NCBI RefSeq assembly: GCF_042477335.2
Contig: NC_091255.1
Location: forward strand, 46,850,501 to 46,914,500
Direction of reading: 5' to 3'
Length of the DNA stretch: 64,000 bases
Source of the DNA: Ovis canadensis
Taxonomy: Eukaryota > Chordata > Mammalia > Artiodactyla > Bovidae
Shown here: positions 23,621 to 34,700 of the stretch, piece after piece
How positions within the stretch are numbered: position 1 is the stretch's first letter
Layout of the letters: each line of letters starts with the position of its first letter
Position numbers and translations under genes: made by a program
Notes under the pieces: model-generated
Database searches by the model: none
The model's input: only the letters and a program-made list of their open reading frames with translations
Told to the model about the DNA's origin: nothing

Positions 23621-24376
23621 CAAGCGCAGCCTGCGGCGAGGGCTTTGACAAATGGCTTCACTGCGCGGGGTTTGGGCAAGAGGGAGGGAGGGGAAGGCTG
23701 GGAGGGAGAGGGCAGCTCCCGACAGTAATGGATAGCTGGGGCGTTAAATAGTGCAGAACTTTTTATTAGACACACAGGAGAAGTTTAAATATTCACACTG
23801 GTTTTCTTTGGAGCCTGGGGGAGGAGAGAAGGGTGGCAGGCAGGACAGGTATGAGTTTACTCAGGGCCCATGTACCCAGAAGGGCCCTGCTCACCACCTG
23901 AGAGGAAGGGCGCCTGGAGGACACAGAGATCTTCGTCAGGGTCAGCTGGCATCCCAGGCTTTTTTGCCCTGAAGCAGGCTCAACACCCTCCTGCTGCCCC
24001 CCTTACCTCCCCGCCAATTTGCTAGGAACCTGGGAGCAGAGCCTGGGGCCTGATTACCCGGGGTGCAGATCAGCTTGTTCAGAACGCAGCATGTGGGCAG
24101 CATTCAGTAAGCAGCGGCACACTTAGGTCAGTGAAGCCATGAAACCTCCAAGAGGCTGAACAGCAGCTCTTTTCTCTGGAAGAGTCCTCAACCAAACAGG
24201 GATAGGACAGACTGGCCCAGAAGATCCTCGGGGCAGGCACTATCACTAGACAACTGTGGATCAGACTTAATCTGACCATTGGTTCATTTTTAAAAGCCCA
24301 ATTAAACCCAATTTCCTTCCCAAACTTCTTTATGGGACTCTTTTTTTTTTAACTTAATTGTGCACCACGTGATCAT

Positions 24377-24435
24377 AACATGTCATAAAATGTCATATAA
24401 TCATAAAATGTCATAAATGATCTGACATTTTAGAA
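24377..24435 (+). repeat. Short tandem repeat, CATAAAATGT type
   Basis: CATAACATGT, CATAAAATGT, CATATAAT, CATAAAATGT, CATAAATGAT: about five degenerate copies of a 10-base unit. Confidence 0.7.
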
Positions 24436-24499
24436 GTCAGAGTCAACTGTGAGATCACTAACACAACTGAAGTTCAGAGAAGTTAAGTTTGAGATTCCA

Positions 24500-24704
24500 A
24501 AGCGTGCGTGCTCACTCAGTTGTGTCCGACTCTTTATGACACCACAGTTTGCAGCCTGCAGGCTCCTCTGTGGGATTTTCCAGGCAAAAATCCTGGAGTA
24601 GGTTGCCATTTTCTCCTCCAGGGGATCTTCCTGACCCAGGAATCGAACCCAGGTCTCCTGTACTGCAGGCAGATTCTTTACTATCTGAGCCACCAGGGAA
24701 GCCC
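24500..24704 (-). mobile_element. Bov-tA SINE
   Basis: Reverse orientation, CACTCAGTTGTGTCCGACTC to GCCACCAGGGAAGCCC. Confidence 0.92.
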
Positions 24705-25404
24705 ATGAGATTCCAAAGGGGAGGGCACAAAAGGGAAGCAGGCAAAAATGAGCGAAAGTCAGGCCCTGCTCTTAAGCAGTTCCGTTTGGGGCTCAGCCCA
24801 TGGGAAGGCAGTCATAGTCGAGAGATGCTCCCTGAATTCAGGACATCTACAGACAGCATCAGGGATGCTGCAGTATTCTGCCTGGGAACTGGAAATGAGT
24901 GTGGGTCTCACCAGCTAGTGTGGGTCTAAAAGGAGGGCTAAAAGGACCCCAGAAGGGGTCTGGGGACATATATGGGTTTGGTATCTTCAGTGGATACCCA
25001 GCCTGGAAAGGCAGGTGAACATGGATGTCAAGGGCTACCCTGTGACACTAGGAGTCTGGGGAGCTGAGGGGGCATCCGAGTTTCTAAGTAGGGAAATCAT
25101 TAGGTCAACAAAGCACACAGCAAAGGTGGATTGGAGGTGAACCAGCAGAGCCAAGAGCCTGTTGATAGAACAGAGATAGGAGATAAGAGAGGGACGCAGG
25201 GTGGGATGCGGATGCTGATGGGGGTGGTTTGGGATGTGTTGGAATATCCAGGACATATGGAACCGGGACCTGAATGGAAGTTTCTAACCTAAGTCCAGGA
25301 TGTTTGCATCCACCACCCCTCACAAGCTGCCAGCAGTCTTTCTGCACCAGGTACCCTCTGGGGTGCTGCCCATACTCACCACAGCTATCCACCTCGAGGG
25401 TGTC

Positions 25405-25520
25405 TTCTTTTGTCATTTCACTGGTGAAAAAATGAGGTGCAGAGAGGTCCAGGGACTCACCCAAGACCACACAGGCGGCAAGAGTGGAGCTGGGATTTTA
25501 CCTGGACAGTCTAGCTCTAG
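25405..25520 (-). repeat. MIR fragment
   Basis: GTGAAAAAATGAGGTGCAGAG, CAAGACCACACAGGCGGCAAG and GAGCTGGGATTTTACCTGG. Confidence 0.6.
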
Positions 25521-25631
25521 AGAAGATGCCCATCACCACGGTTACTGTTATTAGATTGTGTGTGTGCGCATTCATGTACGTGTTTGGAGTAGTGGGGAGA
25601 GGAAAATAAACACATGGCAATTAAAGGATGA

Positions 25632-25735
25632 AGCAGGAATTCCCTGGTGGTCCAGGGGTTAGGACTCTGTGCTTTCACTGCTGAGGGCCAAGACCCTGGT
25701 TGGGGAACTAAGATCTGGTGGTGGCGGCCCAGGCA
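25632..25735 (+). mobile_element. CHR-type SINE, 3' truncated
   Basis: GGAATTCCCTGGTGGTCCAG to GGTTGGGGAACTAAGATCTG. Confidence 0.8.
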
Positions 25736-26599
25736 GGGGTAGGGTGTGGGGGAAGATGAAATAGAACTTAGTAACAGTACAGGCAAGTGTAAATGAAAAA
25801 GCAGGGAGAGCTGCAGGATCCATGTTTTTAGGGGAGAAACTGTAAGGAACACCTGGGGAATTAACAAGGGAGACGGACACAACCAGGCAGAATTAGCTCC
25901 TGCTCCCCTAGAGCAGATCATACTCAGAGTGAGATTTTGGTCTGAATGATACAGAGAACCCCTGCCCCACACAGGCCCTGGGACAGTAGTTCTGGATGTA
26001 TAGGACCTATCTCCCTGTCAAGCCCTTAGTTGAGTGGCTGGAACCCAGAGGAGCCATCATTAGCACTCTACTTAACCCACCTTCATGGTCGGCCATCACG
26101 CGCTGCAGAGCAAAGGGATCCTACACTTTGAGAACCAGACTTGGAAAGGACAGAGTCTATGCGGGAAGAAAGGCTTCACCTGAACAGAGTCATGGTGAGC
26201 GGGCTTGACAATGCCGGGATTTGCCTGGGTGAAAGGATTTTGGAAAGGTGATGTTTTCCTTATCTGAGGCCGGTAATGACATGTCTTAGCTAAGCAGTGA
26301 GCACCTTAAATCTTCTCTGCAAAGAGGTGGCATAAAAGCAAACAGAAAAGTAGAATGCTCTTGGCAACATAACTCTCATCCAACGAAAGATTCCAAGAGT
26401 GTAATCTGGGCCCATCTCCTCTCTCTGCCTGAATGTTGTTTTGGGAGTTCCAGAAACCTGACTGCTCAGAACTTGGTCTTCAAGCTCCCCAAGGAGCCTC
26501 TTTGCCCGCCCCCCCGCCACCCGCCCCACCCCGCTTCAAAGAAGGAAGTTAGGACAGGAGGAAGCATTCTTAACATTGTTTCAGAAACCCAAAATAAGA

Positions 26600-26705
26600 G
26601 CTCACATATGTCCAGCAAGCACATAGGCTGTGCCAGGCACTGTTTTAAGAGCTCTGCAGATGTTAACTCATTTAATCCTCACAACCACCTCTGAGATGAA
26701 CAGGC
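26600..26705 (-). repeat. MIR fragment
   Basis: GTGCCAGGCACTGTTTTAAG and GTTAACTCATTTAATCCTCA in reverse-MIR order. Confidence 0.65.
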
Positions 26706-27589
26706 AGGAAGCTAAATGCAATCAGAGTGATGCTCCGGGAAATCTGGGAGCAGATTGGAAAGACACAGAGCTGCCCTTCTGCGGGGTCAAACAGCCAGGT
26801 GGGCTCTTCAATGCCATTGGGTGGTTGGGGAAAGTAGGACCCAGGAAGCAAAGCACAGGGTCACAGGCAAATAGGGCTAGAGGCTCTGGAGAACAAACCC
26901 AACGATATGGTTAAGAAATCAGTTACATGAACCTACAGCTAGATGGGCCTTGATTTCAACAGATAAGCAGTGAAATGGGCCCAGTACCCCCTGAGAGAAG
27001 TCTCTTAGCCACACTGCTTACCAAGGTGACAAAAATCTGCTGAGAAAACCTATTAAACCCACTTCTTGTCTCCTGCAGCCAAATAGCACATCCAACATCC
27101 CCTATTGGCCCCAGGCAGGGTGGAGAAGGCCAGCGAGGTGCGCCCGAGGGCAGGAGCAAGAGCTTAGGAGGCCTGAACCCAGCCTGCCGTGGTCACATGA
27201 CCACAGGGTTCTCCCCAAAGCCCAGTGCCTGTGAGCAAAGAGCCTGTGTGACAACTGGTGACTGGACGAGGGACATCAGAGCGGGCAAGGGTAGCATGGC
27301 TCAGCGAGCTGATGGCGGCCGCAAGGGGTAGGTCAGGCCAGTGGAGCCAACAGCCAAACAGGTGGGGCAGGAGGTAGCCGACACGCTCTCAGAGAGAAAG
27401 GACCCCAGAGCCGCAGGCAGCTCCCCAGCCGAGGCTTCACAGCGCCTGAGGGTGGGACACACCCGCTCAGGCCCCAGAGCCCTTCTATTCCAAGGACAGT
27501 TGTACCTCGACATTCCACACCAATGTCTTTCCTTTTTCAATTCCTAGACTTCCAATCCCCCCAAAAGGAGGTGAACAGGCAAAGATTGG

Positions 27590-27730
27590 GGGGAAGCGAT
27601 GGGCTGACATTAATTGATAGGAGCGGCTTCGAGCAGTTCATGCGGCCTTATCTCTCTCTCCTCTGGATAGCGTGTGTCCGCCGGAGTCCGCGGGGTCGGT
27701 GATTAATAGGGGCCATCACTCACTGTCCAG
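27590..27730. promoter_or_regulatory. Candidate regulatory element (homeodomain and GATA motifs)
   Basis: TTAATTGATAGG (27610), CTTATCTC (27647), GGATAG and GATTAATAGG (27700) lie around a CpG-rich core GTCCGCCGGAGTCCGCG. Unique, non-coding, just beyond the CDK5RAP3 3' end. Confidence 0.25.
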
Positions 27731-28439
27731 GACGGCTGAAAGGCAGCAGGGAGGGGGCGGCCCTCCCCAGAACTGAGATAACAAGCAGCAGGAATAATGA
27801 GTGGTGTCACTCCACTTTTCATTTTGATGGAAAGTCATTACGGGAGTCAACGCCAGCGACAAAGAGCCATGAATCAACTGCTCTGCTATGAAATTAAAAT
27901 CGAATTGCTGGCCACCCCCAACCCCTACCCTTCCTGGGAAATGGGGATGGGTAGGTGGCCAGGGAGAGGGGTGCTGGCCTGGGGTGGGCTGTACCCAATC
28001 ACAGAGCAGGCAGTTATGGGTGGGAAGTAGACAGGCAGCTAGCGAAGGTGACAACTCCTGTCTCCACCTTGTTGATCAGACCCTTCCTTCCCAAACCGCA
28101 TCTTCCCTCTGCCTGGAGGTAAGCTGTGATTAAAAGGAAAATACAGCTTTGCTGGCTCCAACAAGGCTGCCACCTGACTGCTCCCCTTGGGCTTCTGGCC
28201 TGAGTGGGGCAGTCTGGGCCTGGCCGTGGAGAGAAAGGGCCCCGGCTGACTCAGCTACCCCAGAGCCCCTTGCTGAACTGTAGATACTAATCTGTGGGGC
28301 CTCCCTGCCACCAGAGGCAAAGAGGAAAAGTCCCCAGCCTGGTACCTCACAGAATCAAGAACCCCATGCAAGTGGGTATACAGTCTCAACCCCAGGCCCA
28401 GAGACGGGCACTGTCAGTAGGGAATAAGAATGTCTCTCT

Positions 28440-28445
28440 TTTATT
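28440..28445 (-). terminator. CDK5RAP3: CDK5RAP3 polyadenylation signal
   Basis: AATAAA on the minus strand, about 240 bases past the stop codon, with no earlier AATAAA in the 3' UTR. Cleavage would fall near 28420. Confidence 0.75.
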
Positions 28446-28684
28446 AAAGTCCAACTACATTAACAAGAAGGAGCAGAAGCTGTGATTTGAGGCTGAGGGG
28501 CTGAAGGACCATCAAGACAGCCTCCTGCAGAGAGTACAGAGAGCGCTGAGATCACCCTCCGGGTGACAGTTCCATCCGGGGCCTTCCATCTTCCAGTTGG
28601 CTTAGTCTCTCACCAGGAAGGGCCCCGTGCTGTCCCTCCTCCATCCTGAACGCTGAGAAGATGGACAGGAACAACGGCAGTAGG

Positions 28685-28750
28685 TCACAGCGAGGTTCCC
28701 ATCAGGTTCACGGGGCGCCCATTGTACCTCTTGGAAATGTCAGCTTCAAT
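28685..28750 (-). CDS. CDK5RAP3: CDK5RAP3 exon 14 (residues 485-505 and stop)
   Basis: Acceptor TGTCTTTCAG. Encodes [21 protein letters not shown], then TGA at 28685-28687, matching the family's conserved C-terminus. Confidence 0.96.
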   Translation of the reverse strand: MEADISKRYNGRPVNLMGTSL

Positions 28751-31700
28751 CTGAAAGACAGTGACACCGGGTGGGCGGGAGGCAGAAGGCAAAGGGGCCT
28801 CGTTCTGCGCAAACTGGGCAGCTTTGCCTCTCTGCTCTCACCAGCTTCTGCAGCTCCTTTGTCTTCTCCAGCAGCAGATCCAGCTTGGGCTCCAGAACCG
28901 CCTGCTCCTGGAGGGCTTCCTGTTGCTTCTGCACCATCAGTTCTTTCTTCAAAGCCAGCAGCTGGGACTGCTTCAGCTTCTGCTGGAGGAGCTCAGTCAC
29001 TCGGTCAACATACCTGGGCAGGGCATTCATGTAAGCGTTCGGTGTCTCTGGACAGCCTGGGTGTCCCCATTCAACTGCTGGAACAGGGCAGTCTCTGTCG
29101 GCCGCTCAGCCTCCACATCCGTCAGTCCTTCCTTGTATGGAATGCCACTCCCACTTCCCTATCCTACGCAGGAGGCAGATTGTGCCTGCATATGTCAAGC
29201 CACCCCATCTTGCCCCAAAGAGAACCCCCAACCCTAGTTGGGGTGGTGCAGTTATGGGAGGCAGGGATGAGGTCCAAGGGGTCACAGAGAGGAGGAAACA
29301 AGGAGGCGGGGCCGCCCAAGATGGCAGCGCCCTGCAACATGCCCAGGAACAGCCCAACAGCAAGGGGAAAGCCAGACCTTGGTGAGGCCAGGATCATAAA
29401 CAGGTGCTGCATTCGAAGACTGGTGAGCCGGCCAATCAGATCCTGCAGTGCCGACACCATGGCGACCATCTTTGCCTTGGTCTGGCCCTGCAGGATGGCT
29501 GGAGCCAGCTGGAACTGGCTCACAGACAGGATGTCTGCCTCCTCACTCATCTCCACTGCTCTCTGGGACAAGAAGATTTCGAGCTGAGGACACAAGAGGA
29601 TTTGGTTCAAACTGAGAAAAGCACTCAGAAGCTAGGCCCTCAGCCTGCTCTAAATAAAGAAAAAAGTAAGGGTTGGCTGGAGGAGGCATAGTAGGGGACT
29701 GCCCAGTGTGGTATAGTCCATGGTGTCAAATAGAGCTGGACACGACTTAGCAAATGAACGGGGCTTCCCTGGTGGCTCAGACTGTAAAGCCTCTGCCTGC
29801 AATGCAGGAGACCCACGTTCAATCCCTGGGTCAGGAAGATCACCTGGAGAAGGGAATGGCAGCCCACTCCAGTATTCTGAATTCCATGGACAGAGGAGCC
29901 TGGTGGGCTACGGGCCATGGGGTCACAGAGAGTCAGACGCGACTGAGCGACTAACACGCACCTAGTGCCTGAACAACAGAGGAGCAGGTATGTCCTCTGA
30001 GCATTTTTATTGCTAGAAACTCACCAACTCTAAGGTGGGAGTCTGGGGCAGCCTCCACCATCACCTTTCAGCCCCTCATTGCTGCCTCAGGCCTTACCTA
30101 ACCCAGGACCACCTCCTCCTCCTCTCAGGCTATGGATCACATAACTACGAAGCAGAGAATTCAAGGGGTTCTCTCTGCTGAATGAAGGTATTTTCTCTCC
30201 ATGGGAAAAATGAGATTCAGGGAACAGGAGTCTATGTTTGAGAAGCCCTAGATTAACAAAAGGCTAGGCAGAATCTGAGAACCAGTCACATGTCTTGTCA
30301 CTTTTATTCAGCCATGGAAACCTGACCTAGACTGGTGAGGACAAGACCTTCTAGGAGGCCTTCCCCTGCCAGCAGGCCTGAGAAGTGGACAGACTCAGAA
30401 ATCAACAAAGACAGGCCCCCAGCTCCCCAGTACCACAAAGAAGGTCCAAGAACAGCTTCTTACTGTGGGCTGCCAGACACCTCAGCCACAGAGATGACAT
30501 GAAACAAAAATTGCTCCAAAGCCCCAACAGCTCCCAGTTCCCTTCAGCTTTCTGAGCTCTTCTACTCCCCCAGCTCCCCTGCTTGGCCTCCTTGCTCATC
30601 ACTTGTGCAGGACACACTTCTGCCTCCAAGCTTCTGTGTTGCTCCCCCTGCCTGGAAGGCTCTTCTGCCGGACGTGGGCGTGGCTCTCTCTGCAACCCCT
30701 GCAGGTTTTGACTTACTGGTCACCTTTGCAATAAGGCCTTCTTGACCACTAACATAAAAACAGGCCTTCCCAGCAGTCCCCTCTCCCATTCCAGCTCTCC
30801 TTCTGCATGGCACTGTGTTAACACCTAACATGCTGCGTATTTCACTTGTTTGCCTCGTTTCTCGCCAGCGCTCCCCACTAGACTACAAGCTCCGTGAGGT
30901 CAAGGATGCTGCCTTGTTTTCTGCTCGTCTCCTCAGACAGTGCCAGGGGTTTAGGAAGGATGATAAACACTGTTGAGTGAAGACGTGCTCAGTCGCTTCA
31001 GTTGTGTCCAACTCTTTGCGACCCTATGGGCTGTAGCCAGGCTCCTCTGTCCATGGGATTCTCTGGCAAGAATACTGGAGTGGGTTGTCATACCCTCCTC
31101 CAAGGGATCGTCCCGACTCAGGGATCAAACCCATGTCTCCTGCAGCTCCTGCATGGCAGGTGGGTTCTTTATCACTGAACCACTGGGGAAGTCCGTTGAA
31201 TGAATGGAATGAATGGGAAGCATCCTAATGCTCCAGAGTGAATGGGAGCACCCCTGCTCTGGAACACTGAAAGCACTCAGCATCCTTTACACAAACAGGA
31301 AGGGCAGGTCAGGCGTCTAGAGCAATACCGCCTATGCTGGTGCCAGGCCTCCCCGCACAACATCCAGAGACAAAAGTACCTCCATGAGCTCATCAATGAA
31401 CTGATTCCGGGTCTCGGGGTATTCAAGAAGTGTCAGAGCATCCGGGCCCCTGGCAACACCTTCGGGAGCTGCCAGGAAGAGAGAGAAGTGATAAAGTGGT
31501 TAAAGACTAGGCAAGACCATCGGTTTGAGAAGTCCTGGTGCATTAATATGGTCACAGACACTGCATTAAAGCCACTTCCTGTTCCAACCCAAGAAGGAAG
31601 GGTCACCCTTTCCCATTTGTCACAGCCCTAATCAGGCACCAAGAGCCAACTACAGTCTGTGAGGAAGACCACAGAGCTGAGTTCCAAAGAACCAAGAGTT

Positions 31701-34700
31701 CCTTCACCCTTTCCCATTTGTTGCAGCCCTAACCAGGCACCAAGAGCCAACTGCAGTCTGTGAGGAAGACCACAAAGCTGAGTTCCAAAGAACCAAGAGT
31801 TCCTTCACTTTGGTGGGCATCAACTCTCATCCTGCACTGCCCTCTAGTGGCTCAGATCACAGTCACAGCCTCTCCACTTGTGGGGAAGGGGGGCCAGGTC
31901 AGGCTTCAGAGCCTGTCAGCCCTCTCGGAACATCCCAGACAAAGGCTGACCCACATTCAATATCCAAAGCATTGAGAGTTTCTAGGCTTCATTTTAAGAA
32001 CTCTTCTCTATCCACTACACTCACATCATCAACAAGATTTTGAAAAAAAAAAAAAAACAAAAAACAGGTCCACTACACTCACATCATCAACAAGATTTTG
32101 AAAAAAAACAAAAAACAAAAAACAGGTAACTGTATGAGAAGCAGTCTTGGCAGTGTACTTTTTCTTTGCTTCTAGAGACACAGGGGTACCCTCTGCCAGG
32201 GTTGCAGGGAGCAACACACTCACCCTGGGTTCCGGCTTCCAGCACGGTGATCTGCAGAGCAGTGGCATCGTCTCCCCAGTCTATCTCATCACCCCCAGCT
32301 TCCTGGGTGGAGAGCAAAGAACCCCTGCACTGTTGGGAGAACTCCCAGCAAAGGCAACCAGGATAAACTAAAGCCCTCAATAAGCCCAATGATGCACATT
32401 TCAACTGTATGAAGGACCTCCAGCCCTGATGGAAGTGGCAAAGATGGCAGTGTGGGCCCATGCATATAGGTAACACCTGCCTATAGCCCTACACCTGCCC
32501 CAAACACCAAGAGAAAGAGATCAAAACTCCAACATGTCACTTTGGAAACTCTACCTCCTCCCAAACTATATGTGGTCCAAGAGCTGTGAACTTCAAGTGA
32601 TGTCTTTGAAGAGAAAGAGAGAAAACTTTTTTTTTCCTTTGGCCACACTGAAAGGGACCCGGGATCTCAGTTCCCTGACCGGGGATTGAACCCTTGCCCC
32701 CTGCAGTGGAAGCACGGAGTCTTAACCACTGGACCACTAGGAAATTCCCAACATGTTTCGTATCACCAAAACAGCAATCACAGAAAGTCCTCAAGAGAGA
32801 TGGACTGAGAGAGCATCCCAACCTTTGAATCCGATTCCAGGGAGATACCCCAGTCAATTCCAGCAGTCTGGGCAGAGATGCCAGAGTCAGCCCCTTCAGA
32901 TGCCACCTCCAACCCAAAGTCACCCCAGTCAATCTAGAAGGGAAAAAAAGTGTTAGTTCAAAGAAGATGGGTGAGAAAAAGGGGCCTGCCTTCTTCTAAG
33001 TCTCAGAGGGAAACAACGGCACACTGTTCAAACAATGGCCTCCAAGCTTCCCAAAGGAGAGTCTGTCTTCAGAGAGCTCAGGGGACTGAAGGGCTCCCAG
33101 TTCAAAGCTGACCAGCCTCCTGGGCCTCTTCAGCACTCATCTACCCTGCGGTCTCCAGAAAGCCAGAAAAAAGGAGTAGGGCCTTCTGGGCCCTGCCACT
33201 CACAGGAACACCCCTTTCTTCCCTCCGGACTCTGAGTTCAAAGGGGACTGAGGAGGACTGAACAATGCTTGAGGGGAGGAAGCGGCTCTCACTCGGCCTG
33301 TCTTACCGCGTCTTCTTCCACCTGCTCAGGGGGCTCCTCAAGGTGCGGCCTCTCCACTGCCGAGGGCTCCGTGCCTGTTCTCCACTCATACACCGTGCAG
33401 TTCCCCCGCGTCTGCACAAACCGCAGCATCGGCAGCACCTGCTCTGTGGGGCTGCAATGGAGCATGCCACTGACCCTCCTGCTGCCCACTTGTGAGGCCA
33501 GGCCCACTGCTGGGCCTGGCACTCAAGTGCCACGAGGGGAAAGCACAAGTGGAGAAGAGAGCTCAGTTGGGGAAGTAGCTCAATGGTCCCCGCCCCTCCT
33601 CCACTGGGGAGAAGCCAGGGCCCTCAATACCTTTCACACACAAACCCCACACAGGCCTGGTACAGGTCAATGGCTTCGCCCAGGGTCTGGGCCGCCGCCC
33701 CGATCTCGGCCAGCTGACTTGGTAGGTCCTTCACCAGGGCCAGTAGTTCTCTTTGGACATTGTCCCCCTAGAGAGGATCCACGAGGTGGGCTTAGACAGA
33801 AGTGGTGGGAAGTGGAGTCCAGTGGACTAAAGAAAATGTCTGAAGACTAAAGATGGGCAAGAAACTGGCTCAAGAAGGGCCCAACCAGCAGAGAAGGAAA
33901 GCCCTCCCCAGAAGCAAAGGCACCGGGCCCAGGAAGACAGCCAGGCCCCAGGCATGTGTCCCCCGCCGCGGGAAACCTGGCCTGCTCACCGTGATGCCGT
34001 ACTGCTTGCACGAGTGGTGGAACTGCTCCCTCATCTCGGCAGCCCCCGCCTGGCCCTCTTCCTCCTTGCGGCTGTATTCTTGCTGCAGCTGCTGGCACTT
34101 GGTGATCTGCTTCTTCAGGGAGGGGATCTCATAGTTGACGTTCCGAACCAGGAGGCTGGAGAGTTCCACTGAGAAAGATGGGCGCAGGAAGTTCACTCCA
34201 GACCCCCAGACCTAAGGCAGGCACGCCCCAAGGACATGTGCAAATATACCCTGGCCTGGTGGCTAAGAGCATGGGGGTTGACCTCCCAGCTCCTCCCCTT
34301 CCTGGCTGTGGAACCGAGGACAGTCATTTAACCTCTCCAATCCAGTCCTCAACTATAAAACAGAGGTAGTAATATTTATCATGAGAATTAAGAGAATTCA
34401 TATAAAACTCAAGTATAATTCCTTGCATTTAGTAAGTATTAATATTTGGTCAATATTAGCTATTATAATTATTTACACTGTTAGCAAATACAACCCAAAC
34501 TACAGTCAGCCTTTTAGTTATTCTCTCAGGCACTTGATACAGGCCCCAGGTCAGCCTGTGCCTCTTCTGCCCAGTGGAGCAGAGGGTTGCCGGGGGAGCT
34601 AGTCATCAAGAGGTGACCGGCAGAAGACCCATAAGCACCCATCCAAATGCCCACAACCTGCCTGGTAGTCATCCTCCTCCCAACACTCATTGAAATTTAT

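Larger units (their letters stand above)
24705..28419. other. Intergenic between SINE at 24.5 kb and CDK5RAP3 3' end
   Basis: Apart from the CHR and MIR pieces and the 27.6-kb element listed, no feature was recognised. Confidence 0.5.

Noticed and set aside
1-28419. COPZ2, expected beyond CDK5RAP3 from human gene order
   Set aside because: No exon with COPZ2 protein content was found. In human the gap is tens of kilobases as I recall it, so it should lie left of the window.
28661-29587. Longest frame in the window, 308 codons on the plus strand
   Set aside because: It runs antisense across CDK5RAP3 exons 12-14 and their introns. The minus strand has the splice-supported, family-matching protein; this frame is its shadow.
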